Below, piece after piece: positions 15,587-24,151 of a stretch of 64,000 nt of DNA. The number at the start of each line of letters is the position of its first letter. Positions within the stretch are counted from its first letter, which is position 1. Position numbers and translations under genes: made by a program. This stretch comes from an uncultured Eubacteriales bacterium (lineage in GTDB: Bacteria > Bacillota > Clostridia > Oscillospirales > CAG-272): assembly GCA_934373635.1 (NCBI GenBank), contig CAKROZ010000004.1:60967-124966 (forward strand), read 5' to 3'. The notes beneath the pieces are model-generated. The model did no database searches and was not told where the DNA came from. It worked only from the letters and a program-made list of their open reading frames with translations.

Positions 15587-16496
15587 AAATATCTATAAAA
15601 ATTTCGGCAAGCTCTCGGTGCTCCGCCGTGTCTCCTGCGAGATCGAAAAGGGAGAGAAGATTGCCATCATCGGACCCTCGGGCGGCGGAAAGAGCACGTT
15701 GCTCCGCTGTATGAACCTCATGGAGGAGCCGACCTACGGCGAGGTGTGGATCGACGGCGAGCTTCTGACCCCCGTGGACCCCTATCTGCATTTTGACATC
15801 ATCCGCAAGTCGGAGAGCTATAAAAACCTGCTCGCGGCGCGCCGCTCCGAGCATCCCGAGGAGGATGCCGCGACGGCAGATGAGGCGGTGATCCGCGACA
15901 TCAAGGAGCACGACCTCCTGAAGCCGAAGGAGGGGAAGGACTATCGGAAGGCGATCGCGGCGCTCGAAGGGGAAAAGCGCATCCCCATCGACCTTGCCCG
16001 CCGTCGCATGGGCATGGTGTTTCAGCATTTCAACCTCTTTGCGAATCTCACCGTTCTCGGCAATCTCATGCTCGCTCCCACCGAGCTTCACCTCCTGACC
16101 AAGGAAGAGGCGGAGAAGAAGGCAATGGGACTCCTCGAGAGGATCGGACTCGCCGATAAAAAGGACGAATACCCGGGACGCCTCTCGGGCGGACAAAAGC
16201 AGAGAATTGCCATTGTCCGCGCGCTCATGATGTCCCCCGAGGTCATGCTCTTCGACGAGCCGACGAGCGCCCTCGATCCCGAGATGGTCGGGGAGGTCCT
16301 CGACCTCATCCGCGACCTTGCCGACGAGGGCATGACGATGGTCATCGTGACGCACGAGATGGGCTTTGCCAAGGAGGTCGCCGACCGCGTGCTCTTCATC
16401 GCCGACGGCGGAATCGCCGAGGAAGGCACACCGGAAGAGATTTTCTCCCACCCGAAAACGCCTCGCCTTCAAGAGTTTTTAAGTAAGGTTTTGTAA
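15573..16496 (+). CDS. Amino-acid ABC transporter ATPase with insertion
   Basis: A 307-residue GlnQ-type ATPase; the family is normally about 240-250. Walker A GPSGGGKST lies at 34-42, the Q-loop in MGMVFQHFNLF near 150, signature LSGGQKQR near 210 and Walker B VMLFDEPTSALD near 230. Walker A to Q-loop is about 60 residues longer than usual: the extra segment (about residues 70-140, with PYLHFDIIRKSESYKNLL and a Glu/Ala/Asp-rich stretch) lies where the antiparallel beta subdomain normally turns. The start is GTG inside the permease gene, fourteen bases before its end, so the two are coupled. Confidence 0.88.
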   Translation: MISVRNIYKNFGKLSVLRRVSCEIEKGEKIAIIGPSGGGKSTLLRCMNLMEEPTYGEVWIDGELLTPVDPYLHFDIIRKSESYKNLLAARRSEHPEEDAATADEAVIRDIKEHDLLKPKEGKDYRKAIAALEGEKRIPIDLARRRMGMVFQHFNLFANLTVLGNLMLAPTELHLLTKEEAEKKAMGLLERIGLADKKDEYPGRLSGGQKQRIAIVRALMMSPEVMLFDEPTSALDPEMVGEVLDLIRDLADEGMTMVIVTHEMGFAKEVADRVLFIADGGIAEEGTPEEIFSHPKTPRLQEFLSKVL

Positions 16497-16508
16497 ATGA
16501 ATATATAC

Positions 16509-16543
16509 AAAAAGGAAGTCTGCTCGACTTCCTTTTTGCTTTT
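16509..16543 (+). terminator. Terminator of amino-acid transporter operon
   Basis: Twelve-base-pair stem (16509-16520 with 16526-16537), loop TGCTC, then GCTTTT. The A-rich left arm makes it potentially active on both strands. Confidence 0.8.
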
Positions 16544-16642
16544 GTATCGGATTGTGAGATTCCTGACGGGAATCGATAGTCGCTCTGTCTTGCGTCTCTG
16601 CCGATTGGCACGAGAGCATCGATATCAACAGAAATAAGAGAA

Positions 16643-16942
16643 TCAAGAGACGCGGGGAGATTCCGCGGGGACGCTTTTTTCATACAGCACTTCGGGAGCG
16701 ATATCGATTTCTCCGTCAAGCCATGTAGGCACACCGTAATCGATGTAGACATCCTTAAATACCGCAAGGTCGGCAAGCGGTGCAAACGCAGGTTTGGAGA
16801 GCAACGGCGTGCAGTCGAATATTTTCGCTTCTCCTGTATTGAAGCGCACCCATAGCTTGTAATCGTTCATCGGGCGGACTCCGCAAAGCTTCAACATCGG
16901 TGCGGCATTTTCTGCATAAGCAATTCCGTTCTTTATAATCAT
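16643..16942 (-). CDS. DUF2442 domain protein
   Basis: A 99-residue protein with the DUF2442 pattern: VRPMNDYKLWVRFNTGE, then FDCTPLL, FAPLADLAVFKDVYID and a C-terminal DIAPEVLYEK. Members of this family are often encoded next to DUF4160 proteins and behave like small accessory or antitoxin-like partners; no DUF4160 gene is visible here. ATG 16942 has AAAGGAGC eight bases upstream. It is 27 bases downstream of rluD on the same strand, so it may be cotranscribed with it. Molecular function is unknown. Confidence 0.75.
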   Translation of the reverse strand: MIIKNGIAYAENAAPMLKLCGVRPMNDYKLWVRFNTGEAKIFDCTPLLSKPAFAPLADLAVFKDVYIDYGVPTWLDGEIDIAPEVLYEKSVPAESPRVS

Positions 16943-16969
16943 CGAGATGCTCCTTTGTCAACGGGAATT

Positions 16970-17902
16970 TTATTGCCTCTCCAAAATGGCAAGCAGCTTT
17001 TGAAAATCCTCGGGAAGAGGGCACTCGAAGCTCATGACCTCCCCCGTCCTCGGGTGACGGAAGGTCAGGCGCTTTGCGTGGAGTGCCTGCCCGTGCAGAA
17101 GGGCGGCGTGCTCCTTTTCGAAGCGGGTGTGCCCTCCGCCATACAGCGTGTCGCCGAGCAGGGGATGCCCGAGCGATGCCATATGGACGCGGATCTGATG
17201 CGTGCGCCCCGTTTCGAGATGTAACTTTAAGTAAGTGACGGTGCCGAAGTCGCCGATGACCTCATAATGCGTGACCGCGCGGCGGGCGGTGTGCGAGCCG
17301 TCCCGGATGACCGCCATTTTCTTGCGGTCGACGGGATGCCGTCCGACGGGGAGGTCGACCGTGCCCCGCTCGTCGCGGAATCCGCCGTTTGCCAAGGCGT
17401 GATATTCTCTTTCGATGTGATGCCCCTCAAGCTCGGCGGCGAGGGCGCGGTGCGCCGCGTCGTTTTTCGCCACGACGAGAAGACCGCTCGTGTCCTTGTC
17501 GATGCGGTGCACGATGCCGGGGCGGAGGACTCCGCCGATGCCCGACAGCTCCCCCTTGCAATGATAGAGAAGCGCGTTGACGAGCGTCCCGTCGGGATTG
17601 CCGGCGGCGGGATGCACCACCATGCCCTTCGGCTTGTTGATGACGAGAATGTCCCCGTCCTCGTAAACGATGTCGAGCGGGATGTCCTCGGGGAGCGCTT
17701 CCGCCGGGACGGGCTCCGCCTCCGTGACGGAGATGACGTCTCCCGCGCGCACCTCATACCGCTTCGGAAGGCAAACGCCATTCACCGTGACCTCCCCCGC
17801 CTCGATCCTCCTGACCGCCGCGGAGCGGGAGATCAAAGCGAGGCGGGAGACGGCAGCGTCCAGCCGTTCTCCCGCCTCGGTTTCGGATATGTGAAATATC
17901 AT
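16970..17902 (-). CDS. rluD: RluD-type 23S rRNA pseudouridine synthase
   Basis: A 310-residue RluA-family enzyme that converts specific uridines of large-subunit rRNA to pseudouridine. An S4 RNA-binding domain fills residues 1-75 (SRSAAVRRIEAGEVTVNG). The catalytic motif is HRIDKDTSGLLVVAKN near residue 135, containing the nucleophilic Asp. The C-terminal motif GRTHQIRVHMA is conserved. ATG 17902 overlaps the lspA stop codon as ATGA, a pairing common in Firmicutes. RluD or a close paralogue cannot be told apart without comparison. Confidence 0.9.
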   Translation of the reverse strand: MIFHISETEAGERLDAAVSRLALISRSAAVRRIEAGEVTVNGVCLPKRYEVRAGDVISVTEAEPVPAEALPEDIPLDIVYEDGDILVINKPKGMVVHPAAGNPDGTLVNALLYHCKGELSGIGGVLRPGIVHRIDKDTSGLLVVAKNDAAHRALAAELEGHHIEREYHALANGGFRDERGTVDLPVGRHPVDRKKMAVIRDGSHTARRAVTHYEVIGDFGTVTYLKLHLETGRTHQIRVHMASLGHPLLGDTLYGGGHTRFEKEHAALLHGQALHAKRLTFRHPRTGEVMSFECPLPEDFQKLLAILERQ

Positions 17903-18396
17903 GTGTCCTGTTTTTCCTTCTTTTCATGAAGAATGTCGAGAATGAGAGAGAGGACGAGCAGTCCCGCTCCCACGCAGACAAAAGAATCCGCACCGTTGAA
18001 GACGGCGAAGTGGATCAGACGGAAATCGATGAAATCGATCACGTACCCGAGCGCGATGCGGTCGATCATGTTGCCGATGCCCCCCGAGACGATCATGGAG
18101 AAGGCGACCGTCGCGAGCGTCGTGCGCGCGTAACCGAAGAAAAGGTAGAGCGCAATGCCGACGATGGCGACCGTTGAGAGAATGAGGAAGACCCATCTCG
18201 CGTCCTTCATCGTGCCGAAGGCGGCACCCGTGTTCTCCACATAGGTCAGGTGCAATACGTTCTCCCACAGGGGAACAGTGTCGACGGGCATCAGATACCG
18301 CACGGCGAGAAGTTTCGTCAGCTGGTCGAGCGCGATCCCGCCGAGGATGATGCCGATCATCAGAAAATAGGTGCGAAGTGGCAGTTTTTTTATCAT
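17899..18396 (-). CDS. lspA: Lipoprotein signal peptidase II
   Basis: A 165-residue membrane aspartyl protease that cuts signal peptides of prolipoproteins such as the two lipoproteins in this window. Four hydrophobic segments are visible. Conserved blocks are ALDQLTK, YVENTGAAFG, GGIGNMIDRI (first catalytic Asp) and FAVFNGADSFV (second). Length is typical. The ribosome site (GGGGA) is weak. It overlaps rluD by four bases. Confidence 0.95.
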   Translation of the reverse strand: MIKKLPLRTYFLMIGIILGGIALDQLTKLLAVRYLMPVDTVPLWENVLHLTYVENTGAAFGTMKDARWVFLILSTVAIVGIALYLFFGYARTTLATVAFSMIVSGGIGNMIDRIALGYVIDFIDFRLIHFAVFNGADSFVCVGAGLLVLSLILDILHEKKEKQDT

Positions 18397-18433
18397 GGGG
18401 TTCCCCGCTTTCTCGAATTTTCGGGCGCTTTTG

Positions 18434-18706
18434 TCAGAGCGCGGGCAAAAACATCTGCGCGATGGCGATCAGAAGATAGGCGAGACTGAACGACCAGTCG
18501 ATCGGAGAGTCCTGCCCGATGTTGAACCGCACGAGGAGTGCCCGCACGGGGACGATGAACGGCTCGGTGATGATGGCGAGGAAATTCAACAGGCGGCTGT
18601 CCTCGTCAAAAATGAAGAAGGACAGCAACATGCGAAGCAGCATGGCGAAGGAAACCGCGGACAGAAGCAGGTTGATTGTCCGCGCGAAAATATCGAGGAT
18701 GACCAA
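18434..18706 (-). CDS. YggT family membrane protein
   Basis: A 90-residue protein with two hydrophobic segments flanking the family core (MLLRMLLSFF, FLAIITEPFIVPVRALL, DWSFSLAYLLI). YggT proteins are linked to membrane, cell-division and osmotic functions and in Firmicutes sit in the sepF neighbourhood. The start is TTG at 18706, supported by AAAGGAGCC seven bases upstream and no better ATG. It lies between sepF and lspA. Confidence 0.85.
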   Translation of the reverse strand: MVILDIFARTINLLLSAVSFAMLLRMLLSFFIFDEDSRLLNFLAIITEPFIVPVRALLVRFNIGQDSPIDWSFSLAYLLIAIAQMFLPAL

Positions 18707-18740
18707 GACGGCTCCTTTCCGTATTCAAAGAATGTGAGAT

Positions 18741-19145
18741 TTATTTTTCGCTGACATCGACGTCGCGGGGGGTGACGATATAGGTCGTCTGCGCCACCTG
18801 CTTGATCTCTCCGTCGGTCGAGTAGGTGACACCGTTCAGAAAGTCGAGCATACGGATGACAGACGCACGGTCAAGTGCCTCGAGGTTCAGAACGACGGTG
18901 CAACCCGCGAGCAGATAGTCTGCGATCGTGCTGACATCGCCGAAGGAGTCGGGACGGACGACCTTCAGCTCGATGTTGTTTTCCGTTCCCGTTTTGATGG
19001 ACGAGGCGACGGGCGTCGGCTCGGGCATCGGTGCGTGGGTCTCTTCTCTCACGGGAGCGGCGGCGGTCGCGTCGTAATCCCGGAAGGAGATCTCCTCGGT
19101 CTGTTTTGCTTTTTCTTTCAGTTTGTCGGCCCATTTTTCAAACAT
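18741..19145 (-). CDS. sepF: Cell division protein SepF
   Basis: A 134-residue protein that bundles FtsZ and tethers it to the membrane. The N-terminal amphipathic helix MFEKWADKLKEKAKQ is the membrane anchor, followed by a 40-residue linker rich in Pro, Thr and Ala. The SepF core begins near residue 55 with VVRPDSFGDVSTIADYLLAG and contains VVLNLEALDR and RMLDFLNGVTYS. AAGGAGG precedes the ATG. Fourteen bases separate it from yggS. Confidence 0.93.
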   Translation of the reverse strand: MFEKWADKLKEKAKQTEEISFRDYDATAAAPVREETHAPMPEPTPVASSIKTGTENNIELKVVRPDSFGDVSTIADYLLAGCTVVLNLEALDRASVIRMLDFLNGVTYSTDGEIKQVAQTTYIVTPRDVDVSEK

Positions 19146-19158
19146 TTTGTTTTCCTCC

Positions 19159-19854
19159 TTACCTGTGGACGAACAGACGGCGACCGACGCGCACGAGCGT
19201 CGAGCCCTCCTCCACCGCGACGCCGTAGCTGTCGCTCATTCCCATGGAGAGAACGGGGGAGTCGGTATCATAGCCGTATTGTTCACCGATGGTATCAAAA
19301 ATTTTTTTGGTGATACGAAAATAGGGGCGGGATGCCTCGGGATCCTCCGAGTACGGACCCATCGTCATGACGCCGCAGAGCGACAGGTGAGAAAATCCGC
19401 GCACCGCCTCGTAAAAGCGAAGCGCGTCCTCGGGATCGATCCCGCTCTTGCTTTCTTCCTTTGCGCTGTTGATCTCGATCAGCACGGGCATCCGGATGCC
19501 GAGCACGGCGGCGCGCCGTTCGATCTCCTCGGCAAGGGGAAGGGAGGAGAGGGAGTGGATCATCGCGGTGACGGGCAGGATGCTCTTGACCTTGTTCGTC
19601 TGCAAATGCCCGATTTCGTGCATCCGCACATCGTACCCCGCCCCGTCGAGCAGGCGCTTTCTGCGAAGCACCTCCTGCGGTCGGTTTTCCGCCATGTCGC
19701 ATACGCCGAGGGCGGCGAGGGCGAGAAGCTCCTCGTCCGATGCGCTCTTGGTCACGGCGACGAGCGTCACCTTGTCGTCCCGCCCCGCACCGTGGCGCAG
19801 GATGGTGTCGTTCACCGCCTCGAGATTTTTACGAAGATAAGAGAAGGATTCCAT
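19159..19854 (-). CDS. YggS family PLP homeostasis protein
   Basis: A 231-residue single-domain PLP-binding barrel. The PLP lysine lies in TLVAVTKSASDEE, followed by CDMAENRPQE and later RMHEIGHLQTNK and a C-terminal SMGMSDSYGVAVEEGSTLVRVG phosphate-binding loop. The family keeps pyridoxal phosphate and amino-acid pools balanced. A longer TTG start at 19875 exists, but ATG 19854 has TGAGG at proper spacing. First gene of the minus-strand yggS-sepF-yggT-lspA-rluD set; ylmH, divIVA and ileS, often present, are absent. Confidence 0.92.
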   Translation of the reverse strand: MESFSYLRKNLEAVNDTILRHGAGRDDKVTLVAVTKSASDEELLALAALGVCDMAENRPQEVLRRKRLLDGAGYDVRMHEIGHLQTNKVKSILPVTAMIHSLSSLPLAEEIERRAAVLGIRMPVLIEINSAKEESKSGIDPEDALRFYEAVRGFSHLSLCGVMTMGPYSEDPEASRPYFRITKKIFDTIGEQYGYDTDSPVLSMGMSDSYGVAVEEGSTLVRVGRRLFVHR

Positions 19855-19898
19855 AATTTCCTCACGAGGGGACAATGCCTCATCATGTAGTATAGCCT

Positions 19899-19928
19899 AT
19901 TATAGCATAAGAAAGGAAAAGATTTCAA
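19899..19928 (-). promoter_or_regulatory. Promoter of yggS-sepF operon
   Basis: Minus strand TTGAAA (19923-19928), 18-base spacer, TATAAT (19899-19904), about 45 bases before the yggS start. Confidence 0.75.
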
Positions 19929-19979
19929 GTCCTTTTGAAAAATATTTTCAAAGCAGAAGAAGAGAGTGCCCGAAAAGCC

Positions 19980-20008
19980 TTGATTTTGTGCCCGGAATGT
20001 GTTATACT
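19980..20008 (+). promoter_or_regulatory. Promoter of mrnC-hisS
   Basis: TTGATT (19980-19985), 17-base spacer, TATACT (20003-20008) preceded by TGT, so an extended -10. It lies divergent to the yggS promoter. Confidence 0.7.
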
Positions 20009-20063
20009 GGTATCAATTTACAGCGTGCGGCAAACGGTACGGCAGGTCGCGGAAAGGAGCCCC

Positions 20064-20486
20064 ATGCACGAAAAGATCACGGGCGCATCCTTGCCCGCCC
20101 CCCTCGCGCTCGCCTATCTCGGCGACGCGGTTTATTCTCTCTACGTCAGGCGCCGCCTCATCGCGGGCGGATGCGAGAAGTCGGGAGAGCTAAACGAGGC
20201 GGCGCTCGGCTACGTGACCGCAGAGGCACAGGCGACGCTTATGCGGAGAGTGGAGCCTCACCTCACGGAGGACGAGCACGACGTGTTCCGCCGCGCATCG
20301 AACTCGAAGAAGCTCCGCCGCCCGAAACATGCGAGCGCGTCGGATTACCGCCTCGCCACGGGCTTTGAGGCGGTGCTCGGAATGCTCTTCTGGATCGGGG
20401 ACACCCCCCGCATCGACGAGCTCCTACATGTCGCCGAAGAGGGCGCCACGCAAGACGGCGCCGAAATCAAAGAAAAGGAAGACTGA
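20064..20486 (+). CDS. mrnC: Mini-ribonuclease III
   Basis: A 140-residue RNase III-like nuclease without the double-stranded-RNA-binding domain; in Firmicutes it trims the ends of 23S rRNA. The catalytic signature is LALAYLGDAVYSLYVRRRL near residue 15, with a second conserved helix VFRRASNSKK near 85 and TGFEAVLGMLFW near 110. The frame extends upstream, but ATG 20064 has AAAGGAGCCCC immediately before it. hisS begins two bases after its stop, so they are cotranscribed. Confidence 0.92.
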   Translation: MHEKITGASLPAPLALAYLGDAVYSLYVRRRLIAGGCEKSGELNEAALGYVTAEAQATLMRRVEPHLTEDEHDVFRRASNSKKLRRPKHASASDYRLATGFEAVLGMLFWIGDTPRIDELLHVAEEGATQDGAEIKEKED

Positions 20487-20488
20487 CA

Positions 20489-21733
20489 ATGATACGCAAG
20501 ATCAAAGGTACGATGGATCTCTTTCCCGAGGATACGCTCCTCTTCCGCCATATCGAAAACGTCATGAGAGAGGAGGCGGAGGCATACGGCTACGGAGAGA
20601 TCCGCACGCCGATGTTCGAGAATACCGAGCTCTTCGTGCGCGGCGTCGGCGATACGACCGACGTGGTGCAGAAGGAGATGTATACCTTTGCCGACCGGGA
20701 CGAGAACCGCTCGATCTCCCTTCGCCCCGAGGGCACGGCGTCGGTGGTGCGCGCCCTGATCGAGGACGGCAAGTGCTCCGAGCCGATGCCCCTCAAATAC
20801 TATTATATTATCTCCTGCTTCCGCCACGAAAAACCGCAGGCGGGTCGCAGTCGCGAATTTTTCCAGTTCGGTACCGAGATGTTCGGTGCCGATACCCCCG
20901 CCGCCGATGCGACGGCGATCTCTCTCGCCGCGTCGGTGCTCCGCCGCCTCGGACTGTCGGATGTCAGACTGCATCTCAATTCCATCGGCTGTAAGCACTG
21001 TCGCCCGAATTACCGCGCCGCTCTGGTGGAGCATTTCAGAGCGCACGAGGCGGAGCTTTGTGACACCTGTCACGAGCGCCTCGAGAAAAATCCTCTCCGC
21101 CTTCTCGATTGCAAGAATCCCGCCTGCCACGCCGTCGCCATGACCGCGCCCCGCACGGTGGACTACCTGTGCGACGAGTGCCGTTCGAAATTCGAGGGCT
21201 TGAAGGCGTGCCTCGACGGCATGGGCATTCCCTATACCGTCGATCCCTCCATCGTCCGCGGACTCGATTATTACACGAATACCGTCTTCGAGTTTATCGC
21301 CGAGGGCATCGGCGCGCAATCGACCGTCTGCGGCGGCGGGCGCTACGACGGACTCGTCGCCTCGCTCGGCGGCCCCGATCTTCCGGGTATCGGCTTCGGC
21401 ATGGGGCTGACACGCGTGATTCTCGCGATGAAGGAAAAGGGACTCTGTGACCTTCCCGCTCCCGCGCCGAAGGTGTATATCGCCGCGCTCGGCAGTCGTG
21501 CCGCTCTTCGCGCCGTCGCCATCACCGAGAGACTCCGCCGCTCGGGCGTGTACGCCGAGTGCGACCTCGTCGGAAGAAGTCTGAAATCGCAGATGAAATA
21601 CGCCGATAAGATTCACGCCGCCTATACGCTGATCCTCGGCGACAGCGAGATCGATACGGGACGTGCGAACCTCCGCAATATGACGGACGGAACGCAGACC
21701 GAGGTCGATATTGACAACTTTGATTTCCATTGA
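20489..21733 (+). CDS. hisS: Histidyl-tRNA synthetase
   Basis: A 414-residue class II synthetase that charges tRNA-His. N-terminal KIKGTMDLFPED is the conserved opening. Motif 2 is YYIISCFRHEKPQAGRSREF; the histidine-binding loops are VRGLDYYTNTVFEF and CGGGRYDGL. An inserted cysteine-rich element (CKHC, CDTC, CKNPAC, CDEC between residues about 170 and 235) is likely a zinc-binding module known from Firmicute HisRS. The C-terminal anticodon-binding domain starts near 330. No T-box leader is seen; expression probably comes from the mrnC promoter. Confidence 0.96.
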   Translation: MIRKIKGTMDLFPEDTLLFRHIENVMREEAEAYGYGEIRTPMFENTELFVRGVGDTTDVVQKEMYTFADRDENRSISLRPEGTASVVRALIEDGKCSEPMPLKYYYIISCFRHEKPQAGRSREFFQFGTEMFGADTPAADATAISLAASVLRRLGLSDVRLHLNSIGCKHCRPNYRAALVEHFRAHEAELCDTCHERLEKNPLRLLDCKNPACHAVAMTAPRTVDYLCDECRSKFEGLKACLDGMGIPYTVDPSIVRGLDYYTNTVFEFIAEGIGAQSTVCGGGRYDGLVASLGGPDLPGIGFGMGLTRVILAMKEKGLCDLPAPAPKVYIAALGSRAALRAVAITERLRRSGVYAECDLVGRSLKSQMKYADKIHAAYTLILGDSEIDTGRANLRNMTDGTQTEVDIDNFDFH

Positions 21734-21788
21734 CCATAGTTTTTCCCCTTTTTACCGCACTTACTTTCGCGGAAAACGGGGAAGTCCG

Positions 21789-21846
21789 AAAAATGCGTGC
21801 TCTCCGAGAAAACGGTCGGCGGCGCATTTTTCTTTCCGCAAGAAAA
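21789..21846 (+). terminator. Terminator after hisS
   Basis: Stem AAAAATGCG/CGCATTTTT (21789-21797 with 21833-21841) encloses a smaller CCGA/TCGG hairpin and is followed by a T-rich run. The loop is long, so strength is uncertain. Confidence 0.5.
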
Positions 21847-21860
21847 CGGAGGGTATCGCC

Positions 21861-24029
21861 ATGAGCAAAGAGAAAAAAAGAATTCCGCCCGACAGATCTC
21901 TGTTTTTGCCCGTCAGCCCCGAGGATGTCAGGGCGCGCGGGTGGTCGGAGGTGGATTTTGTCTACGTGACGGGGGATGCGTATGTCGACCATCCCTCCTT
22001 CGGCGTCGCCATCATCAGCCGCGTCCTCGAGGCGGACGGCTTCCGCGTCGCCATCCTCTCCCAACCCGATTATAAGAGCACCGCGGACTTTACCCGCTTC
22101 GGCAGACCTCGCCTCGGCTTTCTCGTCACGGCGGGGAACATCGACTCCATGGTCGCGCATTATACCGTTTCGAAGAAAAAACGCTCTTACGATTATTACA
22201 GCCCCGGCGGTGTCATGGGGCGCCGCCCCGACCGCGCGCTGATCGTCTACTGCAACCGCATCCGCGAGGCATACGGCGACGTGCCGATCCTTGTCGGCGG
22301 GTTGGAGGCGTCTCTTCGCCGCTTCGCCCATTACGATTATTGGGACGATCGCGTCCGTCGGAGCATCCTTGTCGATTCCCGCGCCGACATTCTCATGTAC
22401 GGCATGGGGGAGAACATCGTCCGCCGCCTCGCCGCACTTCTCGACCGCGGCGTCCCCGTGAAGAAAATCCGCGATGTCCGCGGTACCGTCTACCTCGGGA
22501 AGCGGGGGGACAAGGTGTTTTTCGACAGTGTGGAGGTCGGGGATTACGATACCCTGAAGACCGATAAGCACGCGTATGCCGACGCCTTCCGCCTTCAATA
22601 CATCAATACTGATTCGGTCGCGGGACGCGCCGTGATCGAGTATTACGGCGATAAGATGCTCGTCGAGAATCCGCCGATGCCCCCGCTCGAGAGGGAGGAG
22701 CTTGACCGCGTGTACGCGCTCCCCTATGTGAGGGATTATCATCCGGATTACGAGGCGCTCGGCGGTGTCCCCGCCATCACCGAGGTGAAGTTTTCCGTCA
22801 CGCACAACCGCGGGTGCTTCGGTGCCTGCAACTTCTGCGCGATCGCCTTCCACCAAGGGCGTGAGGTTCGCTCACGAAGCGAGGAGAGCGTCCTCGAAGA
22901 GGTGAAGAAGATCGTCGCCCTCCCCGATTTCAAGGGGTACATTCATGATGTCGGCGGTCCGACGGCGAATTTCCGCTATCCCTCCTGCGATCGGCAGAAG
23001 ACCGAGGGCGTCTGCCCGCGGCGTAAATGCCTCGCACCCACGCCCTGTAAAAATCTGAAGATCGACCACACCGAGTACGCGCATCTTCTACGCGAGATCG
23101 AGAAGATCGAAGGAGTAAAACGGGTGTTCGTCCGCTCGGGCATCCGCTTCGATTATCTGATGTACGACCCCGACCGCACCTTCTTCCGTCAGCTCGTGAC
23201 GCATCACGTCTCGGGGCAGTTAAAGGTCGCGCCCGAGCATTGCTCCGACCATGCCCTCACCATGATGGGGAAGCCGTGCATCGCCGTCTTCGAGGCGTTC
23301 CGCGACGCGTACTTTTCCTATTGTAAAGAGGCGGGGCTTGAGCAGTATCTCGTCCCCTACCTCATGTCGAGCCATCCGGGGACCACACCGGAGGATGCGA
23401 TCACCATGGCGCTCTGGCTGAAAAAATGGGGCTACTCGCCCGAGCAGGTGCAGGATTTCTATCCCACCCCGGGCACGATCTCTACCGTGATGTATTATAC
23501 GGGCATCCACCCGATGACGGGAAAGAGCGTGTACGTCACCACCGACTACCACGAAAAACAGCTGCAACGCGCGCTTCTCCAGTATGCAAAGCCCGAGAAC
23601 CGCAACCTCGTGCGCGAGGCACTGCGAAGAGCGGGAAGAGAGGACCTCATCGGCAACGGACCCGAGTGCCTCGTCCGCCCCGCCTTCGGTCAGGGGGAGA
23701 GCCTTCCCACCGCCGCCGAAAAACGCAAAGCAAACCTTGCAAAAACGAGAAAGAATTCAAAGAATACTTCCCATCCGAAGAAAAACGCGGGCATCCCGCC
23801 GCAAAGCGCGGAAAAAAAGAAGAGCAAGCTTGAGCGCGTCTTCGGAGACGACGCCGTGAGGATCCTGCGCGAGGCGGAGCGCATGAAGCGGGAGGGGAGC
23901 GCGAAACCGAAGAAACATAACGCTCCCCCCGCGAAGAAGAGCACCCCGACACCCCACGCGTCGAAGAGGGATCCCCGCGGGAACTTTGCTTCCGCGAAAA
24001 AGGAAAAAAACGGAAAGAAAAAGAGATAA
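21861..24029 (+). CDS. ygiQ: YgiQ family radical SAM protein
   Basis: A 722-residue radical SAM protein of unknown reaction. The N-terminal YgiQ domain begins RSLFLPVSPEDVRARGW and includes YVDHPSFGVA. The cluster-binding motif is CFGACNFC near residue 320, followed by SEESVLEEV and PTANFRYPSC, all typical of the family. The last 100 residues are a low-complexity Lys/Ala/Ser/Pro tail beyond the catalytic part, longer and more basic than usual. ATG 21861 has GGAGG eight bases upstream; a longer open frame starting at 21711 overlaps hisS and is rejected. Confidence 0.92.
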   Translation: MSKEKKRIPPDRSLFLPVSPEDVRARGWSEVDFVYVTGDAYVDHPSFGVAIISRVLEADGFRVAILSQPDYKSTADFTRFGRPRLGFLVTAGNIDSMVAHYTVSKKKRSYDYYSPGGVMGRRPDRALIVYCNRIREAYGDVPILVGGLEASLRRFAHYDYWDDRVRRSILVDSRADILMYGMGENIVRRLAALLDRGVPVKKIRDVRGTVYLGKRGDKVFFDSVEVGDYDTLKTDKHAYADAFRLQYINTDSVAGRAVIEYYGDKMLVENPPMPPLEREELDRVYALPYVRDYHPDYEALGGVPAITEVKFSVTHNRGCFGACNFCAIAFHQGREVRSRSEESVLEEVKKIVALPDFKGYIHDVGGPTANFRYPSCDRQKTEGVCPRRKCLAPTPCKNLKIDHTEYAHLLREIEKIEGVKRVFVRSGIRFDYLMYDPDRTFFRQLVTHHVSGQLKVAPEHCSDHALTMMGKPCIAVFEAFRDAYFSYCKEAGLEQYLVPYLMSSHPGTTPEDAITMALWLKKWGYSPEQVQDFYPTPGTISTVMYYTGIHPMTGKSVYVTTDYHEKQLQRALLQYAKPENRNLVREALRRAGREDLIGNGPECLVRPAFGQGESLPTAAEKRKANLAKTRKNSKNTSHPKKNAGIPPQSAEKKKSKLERVFGDDAVRILREAERMKREGSAKPKKHNAPPAKKSTPTPHASKRDPRGNFASAKKEKNGKKKR

Positions 24030-24151
24030 GAGTAATTTTTACGAACCAGAATCGAGAAAAAAGAGGGCAGAACGCCCGTTCGGAAAAGGGTATGCAAAAT
24101 CCTCCCGGAATGAACCCGCTCCCTGCAAAAAACGGAAAAGGATAGTTTTGA

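Noticed and set aside
16396..16785. A 129-codon minus-strand frame overlapping the DUF2442 gene
   Set aside because: It runs through a terminator and overlaps the better-supported DUF2442 gene in another frame.
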